The notes beneath the pieces are model-generated. The model had not been told where the DNA came from. It made no database searches and was given only the letters and a program-made list of their open reading frames with translations. The position numbers were made by a program, and so were the translations under genes. This document shows positions 7,437 through 17,225 of a stretch of 64,000 nt of DNA, one piece after another. How positions within the stretch are numbered: the stretch's first letter is position 1; each line of letters opens with the position of its first letter. Origin of the DNA: G963665545 sp963665545 (GTDB lineage Bacteria; Pseudomonadota; Gammaproteobacteria; Xanthomonadales; SZUA-36); assembly GCA_963665545.2 (NCBI GenBank), contig CAXXKZ010000004.1, positions 372,001 to 436,000 of the forward strand, written 5' to 3'.

Positions 7437-9296
7437 TCAATGCAGGGAACGAAAAATCTCCTCCGCCAGCACCCGGTTGATACCCGGCACGCTACTCAAT
7501 TCTTCGACACCCGCCTTCTTGACGCCTTGCAGGCCCCCAAAGTGGCTGAGCAGTTGCCGGCGCCTCTTGGGCCCAACCCCACTGATTCCCTCCAACACGG
7601 AACCCAGCAATACCTTTTGCCGCCGGCCCCGGTGGCCAGTGATGGCAAAGCGGTGCGCCTCATCACGAATCTGCTGCACCAGATGAGATGCCGGTGATTC
7701 CGGGTCGGGCTCAATACTTCGGATCGGATGTGGCAGCACCCAGTCCTCGTAACCGGCCCGGCGCGCCCGACCTTTGGCCACCCCCATCACCGGAATCCCC
7801 TGCAGGGCCAATTCGCCCAGCACTTCCATCGCCGCAGACAACTGCCCTTTACCGCCATCAATAATGATCATGTCGGGCAGCAGGTTCTCGTCGATCGAGC
7901 GGTTTTCCCCTGCTGCCTGTTCATCGTGTACAGCCTTCATCCGCGAATACCGTCGGTGCAGAGTCTGGGCGATTGCGGCGTAGTCATCACCTGGCGTGAT
8001 CCCTTTTAAATTGTAACGACGATAGCTGGACTTCACTGCACCGTCGCGATCAAAGACCACGCAGGCACCAACGGTCTGATTGCCCCCGGTATGGGAAATG
8101 TCCACGCAGTCGATGCGCAGCAATGGCTCATCGAGTGACAACAATGCCTCCAAGGCAGAAAACTGGGCCGCCAGGTTGGCCTTGCTGGCCAACTTCAATT
8201 GGAGGGTGTGCCTGGCATTGCCTTGCGCGACCTCCAGAAGTTTTCGCCGATCACCGCGTGGCCGCGACTGTATCGAGACTTTGCGCCCGGCTGCTTCGGA
8301 GAAGACCTCGCTGAGCAGGTCGCGGTTTTCTATGTCGTCCGAAATCACCAGTTGTGGGGGTGTCAATCGCTTCTGATAAAACTGCCCCAGAAAGGCCTCG
8401 ACAATTTCGCCCGCTTCGCGCCCTTCGGCCTGGCTCGGAAAGTAGCTGCGTTGGCCCAGGTGACGACCGCCGCGAATGGAAACCACCTGCACGCAACTGG
8501 CGCCCTGCTCCAGCGCCAGGGCAATAAAGTCGATATCGGCGCTGCCGCGACTGACGATTTGCTGCGCCTGCATTTGCTTTAGCGAATTGATCTGATCGCG
8601 GTAGGTCCCGGCGGCTTCGTAGTCCAACTGTTCAGCAGCGTGTTCCATGCGCTCGATCAAGCGTGTGATCACGGCCTCGTTTCGGCCTTGCAGGAACAAG
8701 GCTGTGTCTTCGACCTGGGCGCCATACGCGCTGGCGCTGACCAGCCCCACACAGGGCGCGGTGCAACGGCGAATCTGGTACTGCAGACAGGGCCGGTTGC
8801 GATGAGCAAAATAGCTGTCCTCGCAGTTTCGGATGCGAAACAGCTTCTGGATCAGGTTGATGCTCTCGCGCACCGAAGTGGCCGAGGGGTAGGGCCCGAA
8901 GTAGCGGTAACCGCGTTTCTGAGCCCCGCGGTGGAAGGCGATTGCGGGAAATTCGTGACTGCTGGTAATGGCAATCCAGGGATAGGATTTATCATCTCTA
9001 AGCAATATGTTGTAACGCGGCTTCAGCGACTTTATCCACTCATTTTCGAGCAGCAGGGCCTCACCTTCGGTACGCGTCAGACTAATTTCCAGGCTGCGGA
9101 TTCTGGCCACCATTAACATGATCCGATCGCCCTTGGGGCGGGCGTCGAAGTAGCTCCCGACCCGCTTGCGCAGACTCAACGCCTTGCCGACATACAGCGG
9201 GCGGCCTTGCCCATCCTTCATCAAGTACACACCCGGCCGGGTGGGCAGCTTCCTGGCCTCGGCCTTGCCGTCAAATTCCAGTGCCTTGTCATTCAC
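7437..9296 (-). CDS. uvrC: Excinuclease ABC subunit C
   Basis: UvrC makes the dual incisions in nucleotide excision repair. In order: GIY-YIG domain (PGVYLMKD and PLYVGKALSLRKRVGSYF), UVR/UvrB-contact region (YEAAGTYRDQINSL), RNase H-like C-terminal nuclease (LRIDCVDISHTGG, DMIIIDGGKGQL) and terminal HhH motifs (LEGISGVGPKRRRQLL, LSSVPGINRVLAEEI). The frame is open up to 9362, but I prefer GTG 9296, which overlaps the kdsB stop by 8 bp and gives the usual ~20 residues before PGVY. GTG 9311, with an AAAGGG upstream, is the alternative. About 620 aa. Confidence 0.93.
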   Translation of the reverse strand: MNDKALEFDGKAEARKLPTRPGVYLMKDGQGRPLYVGKALSLRKRVGSYFDARPKGDRIMLMVARIRSLEISLTRTEGEALLLENEWIKSLKPRYNILLRDDKSYPWIAITSSHEFPAIAFHRGAQKRGYRYFGPYPSATSVRESINLIQKLFRIRNCEDSYFAHRNRPCLQYQIRRCTAPCVGLVSASAYGAQVEDTALFLQGRNEAVITRLIERMEHAAEQLDYEAAGTYRDQINSLKQMQAQQIVSRGSADIDFIALALEQGASCVQVVSIRGGRHLGQRSYFPSQAEGREAGEIVEAFLGQFYQKRLTPPQLVISDDIENRDLLSEVFSEAAGRKVSIQSRPRGDRRKLLEVAQGNARHTLQLKLASKANLAAQFSALEALLSLDEPLLRIDCVDISHTGGNQTVGACVVFDRDGAVKSSYRRYNLKGITPGDDYAAIAQTLHRRYSRMKAVHDEQAAGENRSIDENLLPDMIIIDGGKGQLSAAMEVLGELALQGIPVMGVAKGRARRAGYEDWVLPHPIRSIEPDPESPASHLVQQIRDEAHRFAITGHRGRRQKVLLGSVLEGISGVGPKRRRQLLSHFGGLQGVKKAGVEELSSVPGINRVLAEEIFRSLH

Positions 9297-10041
9297 TTTG
9301 GAGGCGTTCACGAACCCTTTCCAGATCTGCGGGCGTGTCGACACCAGCCGGGATAAAGGCACAGGCCTGGCTCATGGTGATGCTGCCACCCCATTCCAGA
9401 ATGCGTAGCTGCTCCAGCTTTTCGATGGCCTCCAACCGGCCCGGCGGCGACTCGGCAAATCGGCGCAGGGTCGACACCCGGTACGCATACAGGCCAATGT
9501 GCCGGTTTGCCGCGCCGCTAACGAATTGTGGCCCCTCCAGATACTGACCTGGAATTGCGCCGCGGCTGAAATACAGCGCATTGGATTGCTCATCAACAAC
9601 GACCTTGACCGCGTTGGGGTCCGCAAACTCAGCAGCCTCCCCTATGGGCCAGAACAAGCTGGCTGCATCTGTTCCTGGCCGCTTCTGCAACAATTGGGCC
9701 ACCTGTTTCAGACACGCTTCAGGCATCAAAGCCTCGTCACCCTGGAGATTGACGACAATCGTGTCATCCGACCAGCCTTTTATGCCGGCAACTTCGGCAA
9801 TGCGGTCCGTTCCGCTCGTGTGACTGGTTGCCGTCATGATCACTTCGGCGCCAAAATTGATGGCGGCCGATTCAATCCGCCGATCATCGGTGGCCACGAT
9901 GACTGAGGCCGGCGCGGCCCGTTGAGCACAGCGATATACATGCTCCAGCAGCGTTGCCGAGCCAATCATGGCGAGCGGCTTTCCAGGCAACCGCGAGGAG
10001 CGGTAGCGCGCTGGTATGACGATGTGATAGTCAGCGCTCAA
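9289..10041 (-). CDS. kdsB: 3-deoxy-manno-octulosonate cytidylyltransferase
   Basis: KdsB (250 aa) activates Kdo as CMP-Kdo for the LPS inner core. The nucleotidyltransferase signature is at the N-terminus (VIPARYRSSRLPGKPL, residues 9-24). VIVATDDRRI, NLQGDEALMP and the C-terminal ERVRERL helix match the family. Its first 11 bp overlap the 3' end of lpxK and its end overlaps the uvrC start, so lipid A/Kdo genes and uvrC appear translationally linked. Confidence 0.96.
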   Translation of the reverse strand: MSADYHIVIPARYRSSRLPGKPLAMIGSATLLEHVYRCAQRAAPASVIVATDDRRIESAAINFGAEVIMTATSHTSGTDRIAEVAGIKGWSDDTIVVNLQGDEALMPEACLKQVAQLLQKRPGTDAASLFWPIGEAAEFADPNAVKVVVDEQSNALYFSRGAIPGQYLEGPQFVSGAANRHIGLYAYRVSTLRRFAESPPGRLEAIEKLEQLRILEWGGSITMSQACAFIPAGVDTPADLERVRERLQSE

Positions 10042-11113
10042 AAGTGCCCTCCCCCCTCATGCCATTGCCCAGGTTGGCACTTATGGCAGCCACAATGTGC
10101 GCCTCGAGTTCCGCACCCAGTACCGCATCGATGATCAGGTACCAGGCATTCTTCAGCTCCAAATCCATACACTTGATCGCGTCCTTTTCGGTCATGATGA
10201 TGGGCAGGTCGGAATCCAGCCCGGCAAAGTCTGCCTGGGTGTAAGCATGATGGTCCGGGAAACTGCGCGAGTTGATGATAATTCCCGCCCGTTCCAACAG
10301 GCCGAAAAAGCGTTCATTGTTGCCGATTCCGGCGATCGCGTTGGCCTTGCACCCCCTGAATTGCGCCAACCGCCAACTCTGGTCTCCATCCAGCGAGTGC
10401 ATCAGACCGGGAATAATATCCATAAAATGGTGGGCGGGCGCGCCATGGTTGTCGGCTCCGCTGGTGATCATGGACTTACTTGCGCCACCGTTGACAACGA
10501 TGTAGTCCACGTCTGCAAGGCGTTGCACACCTTCGCGCAACGGCCCGGCCGGCAACAGGTGGCCATTGCCAAATCCCCGCTCGCCATCAATCACACAAAA
10601 CTCCAGGCTGCGGGGCAGGCGATGGTGTTGCAGTCCATCATCCGATATCACCACGTCCGCGCCATTGTTAAAATGCATCATCGCCATCGTCGTGCGGTTT
10701 TCGCCCACCAGAACTGGCACGCCTGTACGGCGTGCAATGACGAGGGGTTCGTCGCCGGCGCTGGCCGGCGAAGCGGCCGCAGTGACCGGCACAATTCTCT
10801 TGCCGCGCCGTCCATAGCCCCTGCTTATGACCGCGGGCTTGCAACCCGCTGCGGTCAGCAACTGGCACAGCCTGATCACCAATGGGGTCTTACCGCTGCC
10901 ACCAACCGTCAGGTTGCCTACGACCACAATGCAGCGACCCTTCAGTCTGGCGGACTGTTTGCGCTGGCCCCACCAACGGTCGAAAATAAAACCCAGCCGG
11001 TAAGCGGGGACCAACAGCCTTAGCCACAGCGTCGGTGGGCCATCGTGGTACCAGACCGCCTGCAACCACTTTTCGAGCCCGTTTCTCATCCCTTTACTCA
11101 TGCCCATCCTCAT
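10031..11113 (-). CDS. lpxK: Tetraacyldisaccharide 4'-kinase
   Basis: LpxK phosphorylates the 4' position of the lipid A disaccharide precursor at the inner membrane. A Walker A motif lies in VVGNLTVGGSGKTPLVI (about 65-81). RGYGRRG, VGENRTTMA, VVISDDGLQHHRL (DDGxQH motif) and TEKDAIKC are family hallmarks. Length (360 aa) is a little above average. ATGs at 11113, 11107 and 11101 are all possible starts. It lies 8 bp downstream of msbA, the usual gammaproteobacterial pairing. Confidence 0.95.
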   Translation of the reverse strand: MRMGMSKGMRNGLEKWLQAVWYHDGPPTLWLRLLVPAYRLGFIFDRWWGQRKQSARLKGRCIVVVGNLTVGGSGKTPLVIRLCQLLTAAGCKPAVISRGYGRRGKRIVPVTAAASPASAGDEPLVIARRTGVPVLVGENRTTMAMMHFNNGADVVISDDGLQHHRLPRSLEFCVIDGERGFGNGHLLPAGPLREGVQRLADVDYIVVNGGASKSMITSGADNHGAPAHHFMDIIPGLMHSLDGDQSWRLAQFRGCKANAIAGIGNNERFFGLLERAGIIINSRSFPDHHAYTQADFAGLDSDLPIIMTEKDAIKCMDLELKNAWYLIIDAVLGAELEAHIVAAISANLGNGMRGEGTFER

Positions 11114-11121
11114 GCAGGGCC

Positions 11122-12939
11122 TTAGCCGTCGCCCCCGGCATGATCTGAGTCCTGGAGTTGCTCCTGGACTTGCCCCGGCAATTGCCCCGGGAATTGCCCC
11201 TGGAATTGTTTGTGGTAAAAATTGGCATAGCTGTCGCCGCGTGCCAGCAATTCGCTGTGGCTGCCGATCTCGACCACCTGGCCCTGGTCGAGGACGACGA
11301 CCTGGTCAGCGTTTTCTATGGTCGACAAGCGGTGCGCAATGATCAGCGTCGTGCGGTGCTTCATGACCTCCTCCAGCGCTTCTTGTATAGCCCTCTCTGA
11401 CTCCGAATCCAGCGCCGAGGTGGCTTCGTCGAGGATCAGGATGGGCGCATCCTTGAGCAAGGCTCGCGCGATCGCCAGCCGCTGGCGCTGGCCACCTGAC
11501 AACAGGGTTCCGTTTTCGCCCACCAGGGTGGACATTCCCTCCGGCAGCAAGTCGATAAAAGACATGGCGTGCGCGGCTCGGGCAGCCTCAATAATATCTT
11601 TCTCAGCTGCAGTGCCCAGCGCGCCATAGGCAATATTGCCGGCCACAGTGTCATTGAACAGCACCACATCCTGGCTCACCAGGGCGATTTGGCTGCGCAG
11701 GCTGTCCAGCGAATATTCCGACAATTCGTGTCCATCCAGCAGGATGTGGCCGCTGCTGTAGCGGTAAAACCGAGGCAACAATCCCGCCAGCGTTGTTTTG
11801 CCACTGCCCGAGGCACCCACCAGGGCGGTCACACTGCCCGCCGGAACATCGAAACTCACATTGTCGAGTATCAGACGGTCGCTGCTCGCATACCGAAAGC
11901 TGACATCGCGAAAAGATATCTCCCCTCGGGCCCTGTCGACTTCAATTTCCCCGTCATCGATTTCCGCATCAAGGTCCAGAATCTGAAAGATACTGTCTGC
12001 TGCGGCAATCCCTTTTTGCAGCTGCGCCTGTACCCCTGTGAGGCGCTTTAGCGGCGGAATGGTGCCGATCATGGCCCAGAAAATCGATGTAAAGGTGCCG
12101 GCGGAAATTTCATTCAGGATTGTGGGGCGGGTAGCGATGACCATCAGCAGGACCAGGGCAACAGCCGCAGCAATCTGAACCAGCGATGAACTGAGCAAGT
12201 GCGTGGCAATCATGCGCATGTGGAGGCGCCGGGTGTTCTCGTTAACGCCTGCAAAGCGCTGACGCTCGGCTTCCTGACCCTGAAAAACCTTGACCACGCT
12301 GTGTCCAGCCACCGCCTCCTCGGTGACGTGCGACACATCGCCCATGGAGTCCTGAATCCTATGGCTGATCTTGCGAAATTTGCGGCTGACGAAGGTAACG
12401 AGCAGGCCAATCATCGGCACCAGTACCAGCATGACCAGCGTCAGCATCACGCTGTTGGATAACATCACAGACATCAGCAGGATGACCAGCATGACATCCC
12501 GGAAGGCAGCGACAACTGAGCGCGTTGCGGCATTGGCCACTTGTTCGGAGTTGTAGGCCAGTTTGGAAATCAATTGGCCCGAATTGAAGCGGTCGTAAAA
12601 CGATGCAGGCAAACTGAGGTAGCGATCGAACAGGTCCTGGCGCAAGTCAGCGACCACCCTGCGGCCGACCCATTCCATGCCGTAAACGCCCGCAAAGTTG
12701 CCGATGACGCGAATACATGCGATCAGGAATATGACCCCTGCCAGCCAGATGCCGAACTCAGAGTCTTTGGCGACAAAGACACGATCGATCAGCGGTTCCA
12801 TGAACTTGACAAAAGCGGCCTGGGTGGCCGCATCCAGGCTCACGCCCACCACACCGACGGTAAAAAGCACCCAGTAACGGCGTGTGTAAGCCCACAATCG
12901 CCGATAGACAGCGCCTGGCGCTGGGCTGGTTCCAGTCAT
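11122..12939 (-). CDS. msbA: Lipid A export ABC transporter MsbA
   Basis: MsbA (605 aa) flips lipid A-core across the inner membrane. An N-terminal six-helix ABC exporter domain (about 20-310) is followed by an ATPase domain with Walker A GASGSGKTT, Q-loop SQDVVLF, signature LLSGGQRQR, Walker B ILILDEATSALD and H-loop IIAHRLST. The last ~30 residues are an unusual Gln/Gly/Pro-rich tail (QFQGQFPGQLPGQVQ) from a short in-frame DNA repeat near 11160-11205. The start overlaps the exbD stop by 4 bp (ATGA). Confidence 0.95.
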   Translation of the reverse strand: MTGTSPAPGAVYRRLWAYTRRYWVLFTVGVVGVSLDAATQAAFVKFMEPLIDRVFVAKDSEFGIWLAGVIFLIACIRVIGNFAGVYGMEWVGRRVVADLRQDLFDRYLSLPASFYDRFNSGQLISKLAYNSEQVANAATRSVVAAFRDVMLVILLMSVMLSNSVMLTLVMLVLVPMIGLLVTFVSRKFRKISHRIQDSMGDVSHVTEEAVAGHSVVKVFQGQEAERQRFAGVNENTRRLHMRMIATHLLSSSLVQIAAAVALVLLMVIATRPTILNEISAGTFTSIFWAMIGTIPPLKRLTGVQAQLQKGIAAADSIFQILDLDAEIDDGEIEVDRARGEISFRDVSFRYASSDRLILDNVSFDVPAGSVTALVGASGSGKTTLAGLLPRFYRYSSGHILLDGHELSEYSLDSLRSQIALVSQDVVLFNDTVAGNIAYGALGTAAEKDIIEAARAAHAMSFIDLLPEGMSTLVGENGTLLSGGQRQRLAIARALLKDAPILILDEATSALDSESERAIQEALEEVMKHRTTLIIAHRLSTIENADQVVVLDQGQVVEIGSHSELLARGDSYANFYHKQFQGQFPGQLPGQVQEQLQDSDHAGGDG

Positions 12940-13361
12940 TCCACCTTGCCGTCAATTCTCTCAGCAGCGATGGAGAGATTGGTAAACCCCAATTGCGCGG
13001 CCACATCCATGACGGTGACCACAAAGTGGTGGGGGGTGTCGCGGTCGGCCCGCAACACCAATGGGACGGTATTGTCCTGCCCGGAAGCCTCGGCGAAAGC
13101 GGCCCGTATGGTAGGTTCCTCGGCGTTGATCAGGGCCCGGTCGTTGAGGTACATGCGACCGGAGGCATCGATGACGAACTCCAGCGTGTCAGGTTCTGAT
13201 TCAATTACGGCGCTGCTGGCCTCGGGCAGGTCTACCTTGAGAGCCACCTGGCGCTCAAAAGTCGTGCTGACCATAAAAAAAATCAACAACAGAAACACCA
13301 CGTCAATCAAGGAAGTAATATTGACTTCGGGCTCTTCTTTTGTGCGGTTCTGAAGTTTCAA
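12936..13361 (-). CDS. exbD: ExbD/TolR-type energy-transducing protein
   Basis: This 141-aa protein has a short cytoplasmic N-terminus, one transmembrane helix and a periplasmic domain. The helix segment NITSLIDVVFLLLIFFMVST (14-33) carries the conserved proton-path Asp in the LIDVVFLLLIFF signature. With ExbB it would use the proton motive force to energise a TonB- or Tol-like partner, but no tonB or tol gene is nearby. It starts 3 bp after exbB. An exbBD pair between comEC and msbA is common in this lineage, so the pair may serve envelope biogenesis; that is inference. Confidence 0.9.
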   Translation of the reverse strand: MKLQNRTKEEPEVNITSLIDVVFLLLIFFMVSTTFERQVALKVDLPEASSAVIESEPDTLEFVIDASGRMYLNDRALINAEEPTIRAAFAEASGQDNTVPLVLRADRDTPHHFVVTVMDVAAQLGFTNLSIAAERIDGKVE

Positions 13362-13364
13362 GCC

Positions 13365-14003
13365 TCAGGCTCCCGGTACCTTGACACGCAGTTGCGCTAC
13401 GTTGCCGCGCTCAATGGCCTCGATCAGGTTGATCGCTTTTTCTTCCATGGAAACCACGTATTTCTCTACCTTGCCCTTGAAGTAACGGTAGAAAAAGAAA
13501 CTGGGGATGGCAACAGTCAGACCGGCTGCCGTAGTGATCAGGGCTTCAGATATTCCGCCTGCCAACTGCACCGCATCACCAACGCCATAGGTCATGATCG
13601 CTGAAAACACCTTGATCATGCCGATCACCGTTCCGAGCAGTCCCAGCAGCGGGGTAATGCCCGCAATGGTGCCCAGTGTGTTGAGAAACTTTTCCAGCTC
13701 ATGAACGACGTGGCGGCCGGTGTCTTCGACTGACTCTTTGATCAATTCACGCGGACGGTGGCGGTTTCGAAGTGCTGCAGACAGCACTTTTCCCAGTGCC
13801 GAAGATTCCCGTAATTGATCCAGATGGCGACTATCGAGCTCATGGCGTGCAGCCCATTCTTCGACCTGTTCCCCGACACCATCAGGCACCACGTTGCCCT
13901 GGCGCAGCGTCCAGAAGCGTTCAGCGATAATGGTCATCGTAAGGATTGAGCAAACAATGATCGGTAACATCAACCAGCCACCGGAGAGGATGATTTCAAG
14001 CAC
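13365..14003 (-). CDS. exbB: ExbB/TolQ/MotA-family proton channel
   Basis: This 212-aa inner-membrane protein has three helices: near the N-terminus (LSGGWLMLPIIVCSILTM), around 112-135 (TLGTIAGITPLLGLLGTVIG) and around 150-175. The conserved G-T-V-x-G-M block and the LITTAAGLTVAIPSFF helix identify a MotA/TolQ/ExbB channel. It forms the proton channel with the ExbD encoded 3 bp downstream. A 71-bp gap separates it from comEC upstream. Confidence 0.92.
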   Translation of the reverse strand: MLEIILSGGWLMLPIIVCSILTMTIIAERFWTLRQGNVVPDGVGEQVEEWAARHELDSRHLDQLRESSALGKVLSAALRNRHRPRELIKESVEDTGRHVVHELEKFLNTLGTIAGITPLLGLLGTVIGMIKVFSAIMTYGVGDAVQLAGGISEALITTAAGLTVAIPSFFFYRYFKGKVEKYVVSMEEKAINLIEAIERGNVAQLRVKVPGA

Positions 14004-14074
14004 TTGCGGTTCACTCCTTTGTGGTTAATGGGCATGATACATGCGGCAAGCTAAGCTGACCATCGGCAAGCGGG

Positions 14075-16507
14075 TCAGGGGCAATGCGTCGCGGCCGGCC
14101 AACGCCAGATGGGATTGCGCTCACGGCGGGCGCTGGCGGCATGCCAGGCGCCTGCAGAGTCGAGTTCTACGCGGATGGCGCCACAGTCTGCAGTGGTCCA
14201 GAGACTGACGCCGCGGCTGCGATAGCGCTCAACGATATCCTGGTGCGGCATGCCGAAACGATTGCCGAATCCCGTCGTTGCCACGGCGATTCGAGGCTGG
14301 GCGCTATCGAGCAATTCCGCGCCCGAAGATGAGCGACTGCCGTGGTGCGGCACCTGCAACAGAACAAACGGTTGCAAGCCCTCGGCCACCAGACGTTGTT
14401 CAATCGCTGTACTGACATCGCCGGCAAGTAAGACTGTGGCGCGACCACTGTGCACGCGAAGCACACATGAGCTGTTGTTTCCCAGGTACGGCAACCCAGC
14501 CGACGGATGAAGCACATCCACGACTAAATCGCGCCAGCGCCAGGCCATACCGGCAACGCAGGCCTCGACGCCCGACCCATAGAGGGCATCATCAGGCTTC
14601 AGATTGGCGCTGATCGCCGCGGCCGGAAAACGGTGCTTCAAGCTGGCCAGGCCGCCGGCATGGTCCAGATCGGCATGGCTGACGAAAATTCTGACCGGGG
14701 GCCGACGGCGGGCCGCCAGCGCCGGTGCGATGACCGATCTGACCCGGTCCCATTGTCCCGGCGCCCCGGGACCGGTGTCGTACAGCAGACTTTCATGTTC
14801 AGCATCCACGATGACTGCCAGGCCCTGCCCCACATCCAGAAATTCCACGCGCAGAGCGCCCTGCTCATCGACGCCAGCGACCGGAATCAGCAACCCGCCG
14901 GCAGCAACCAGCGCCAATACGCGCAGTCGTGCCGGCCCCGGCACCATCGCCACAAACAGACAGCCAAGCACCACAGCCACCCCGGCGATGGCTACCGGAG
15001 GCGCCAGGCTCTGCACCTGCCGGGTCAGCCCTGCCATCAAGTCGACAAACGCCAGCAATGCCGAAGCCGACAGCCGTGCCAGCTCACAAATCAGGCCGGT
15101 CAATGGCCCGACAACGACAAAGCTGGCCATGCTGAGGAAAGTCAGCGGCACCACCACGACACTGACCCAGGGTATGGCAAGCAAATTGGCCACGATGCCA
15201 GCCGGGCTGAGACTCTGAAACCAAAATATGGCCAAAGGAAACGTCACTAGCGATACAGCCACCTGGGCCTGCAGCAGGCTTAGCCACCTGGTCGGGTTGG
15301 CCGCCAGCGGGGCAAAGCGTACAAGCAATACAGCAACAGCGCCGAAGGAAAACCAGAATCCGGCCCTCAGCGGCGCCAGTGGATCCACCACCAGCACCAG
15401 CGCCAAGGCCCACATGAACGGTGTGAGGGCGCCGGTTGAGCGACGCAACAGGCGAGCGGCAACCAGCACTGCCAGCATGATTAAAGCCCTTTGTGTCGAG
15501 ACGCCAAATCCAGCCAGGGCGGCGTAGCCGGTGGCGAGCAGCAAGGCGCCCATCCAGGCCAGGGCCAAGGTTTTTTGCCGCACAGCCCACCACGGCAGGA
15601 GTAACAGGATCAGTCGGGTCAGCCAGAATCCGGCGGTCGCCGCCAACCCGATATGCAAGCCGGAAATTGCCGTCAGATGGCCCGTGCCGGTGATCGCGAG
15701 ATTGTTTCGGTGCGATGCACTCAGGTCGCCTGTCTCGGCAATCGCCAGCGCCAACAGGATACCCAGAGCAGGCGATTCCCCAAGTTGATTACGGAAGTGA
15801 CGCCGTACAGACGCGCGCATACGCTGCAGGTCGAACCACCAGTGTTCATTGCGGCCCAGGCGTTGACCGGCTGTCACCACGCCAAGTGCTCCAATGTTTT
15901 CGGTAAACAGCCACAGCTCACGATCCGACCCCTGAAAGTTCACCAGGCCCCGGGGTGTACGCAAACGCAGCGTAAAGCGCCAGCGCTCACCCACCCGGAC
16001 CGATCCCCGATCTTCGTGGTCAAGGTATTCAGACCCCGGTTTGTTGGAGCCTGGTTTTCTGGGCCCGGATTTTCTGGATCCGGAACTTTCATACCAGTAC
16101 ACCAGCATTTCAGACGCAGAAACGGGCATGCCAGGCCAAGCCTCCGGCTTGAAGCGAAAGCTGGAATAGTTGCCATCATGCCGGGGCAAAGAAGATACCG
16201 TGCCGCTGAACTCGACCTGCAGGCCGTGCTGCGCCGGAGGCAAGCGTTGGTCCAGCCTGGCTTGAAAATTGACCCAGGTCCACCCGACCGACCCGCCGAC
16301 CGAGATGAGCAGGAGCAGCACGGTAATCGCGCGGCCTCGGGGTACAACCATCGAAGCAGAAATAGCAATCGATACAAGCACAAATCCGCCCAACAGCGAC
16401 CCGGCTCCGACAATCCAGTGGATTCCCTCGGTGCCCAGCAAGTAGGACAGCAGATAAGCCAGTAACACACCGCCCGCTACCGCGCCTGGAACGATACGGG
16501 CGCCCAT
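14075..16507 (-). CDS. comEC: DNA internalization-related competence protein ComEC/Rec2
   Basis: This 810-aa multi-spanning protein would form the inner-membrane channel for single-stranded DNA uptake. The N-terminal membrane part (1-75) precedes an OB-like region. The central Competence domain contains HLTAISGLHIGL and about ten helices. A C-terminal metallo-beta-lactamase-like domain carries VFVSHADLDHAGG-type ligands (SHADLDHAGGL), LLAGDVS and LQVPHHGS. A run of short charged repeats (SGSRKSGPRKPGSNKPGS, about 160-177) in the OB-like region is unusual. It lies 7 bp downstream of lolD. Confidence 0.93.
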   Translation of the reverse strand: MGARIVPGAVAGGVLLAYLLSYLLGTEGIHWIVGAGSLLGGFVLVSIAISASMVVPRGRAITVLLLLISVGGSVGWTWVNFQARLDQRLPPAQHGLQVEFSGTVSSLPRHDGNYSSFRFKPEAWPGMPVSASEMLVYWYESSGSRKSGPRKPGSNKPGSEYLDHEDRGSVRVGERWRFTLRLRTPRGLVNFQGSDRELWLFTENIGALGVVTAGQRLGRNEHWWFDLQRMRASVRRHFRNQLGESPALGILLALAIAETGDLSASHRNNLAITGTGHLTAISGLHIGLAATAGFWLTRLILLLLPWWAVRQKTLALAWMGALLLATGYAALAGFGVSTQRALIMLAVLVAARLLRRSTGALTPFMWALALVLVVDPLAPLRAGFWFSFGAVAVLLVRFAPLAANPTRWLSLLQAQVAVSLVTFPLAIFWFQSLSPAGIVANLLAIPWVSVVVVPLTFLSMASFVVVGPLTGLICELARLSASALLAFVDLMAGLTRQVQSLAPPVAIAGVAVVLGCLFVAMVPGPARLRVLALVAAGGLLIPVAGVDEQGALRVEFLDVGQGLAVIVDAEHESLLYDTGPGAPGQWDRVRSVIAPALAARRRPPVRIFVSHADLDHAGGLASLKHRFPAAAISANLKPDDALYGSGVEACVAGMAWRWRDLVVDVLHPSAGLPYLGNNSSCVLRVHSGRATVLLAGDVSTAIEQRLVAEGLQPFVLLQVPHHGSRSSSGAELLDSAQPRIAVATTGFGNRFGMPHQDIVERYRSRGVSLWTTADCGAIRVELDSAGAWHAASARRERNPIWRWPAATHCP

Positions 16508-16514
16508 CGGCGCC

Positions 16515-17225
16515 TCAGTTCATGGCTTGGAGGCGGCCCAGATGAATTTCCAGGCGCCGGTCCATCCTGGCAGCGAGGCGGCTGTCATGGGTAACCAGGA
16601 GCAGGCTGGTGCCCAACTGCTGGTTGAGTTCCAGCATCAAGCCGTAAACGTGGTCTGCGGTGCGCTCATCAAGATTGCCGGTCGGCTCATCGCCGAGCAT
16701 GACCTGTGGGCGCCCGACCAGGGCGCGCGCAACGGCAGCGCGTTGACGCTCGCCACCTGAAAGTTCCGATGGCTTGTGGTTGATCCGTTCGGACAGGCCG
16801 ACCTCGTTGAGAATGTCTTCTGCCTGGTCGGCAGCGGCCGCTGCACTGTGTCCCCTGATGAGCATGGGCATGGCAACATTTTCCAAGGCCGTAAATTCGG
16901 GCAATAGATGATGAAACTGGTAGACAAAACCCAGCGCGCGGTTGCGGATACGCTCGCGCTGCGCCGCGGGCTGATCCCACAGCGAAGCCCCATTGATCAG
17001 CACCGTACCGGTTTCCGGCTCGTCGAGACCACCGAGTATGTGCAGCAGGGTGCTCTTACCCGCCCCTGAAACACCCACGATGGCCAGTGAAGAACCTCCT
17101 TTCAATTCCAGATCTACGCCACGGAGGACTTCGATTCGCTTACTGCCCTGGATAAAGGTTTTGTCAATGCCCCGAGCCTCGAGTACCAGGCCATTTGCAG
17201 GGCGCACCAGGCCCTGGTTACTCAT
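16515..17225 (-). CDS. lolD: Lipoprotein-releasing ABC transporter ATPase LolD
   Basis: LolD (236 aa) powers extraction of outer-membrane lipoproteins from the inner membrane. It has Walker A (GVSGAGKST), the Q-loop region VYQFHHLLPEFTALENVAMP typical of LolD/MacB ATPases, signature LSGGERQR, Walker B VMLGDEPTGNLD and the H-loop VTHD. Its start overlaps the permease stop by 8 bp, indicating coupled translation. Confidence 0.96.
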   Translation of the reverse strand: MSNQGLVRPANGLVLEARGIDKTFIQGSKRIEVLRGVDLELKGGSSLAIVGVSGAGKSTLLHILGGLDEPETGTVLINGASLWDQPAAQRERIRNRALGFVYQFHHLLPEFTALENVAMPMLIRGHSAAAAADQAEDILNEVGLSERINHKPSELSGGERQRAAVARALVGRPQVMLGDEPTGNLDERTADHVYGLMLELNQQLGTSLLLVTHDSRLAARMDRRLEIHLGRLQAMN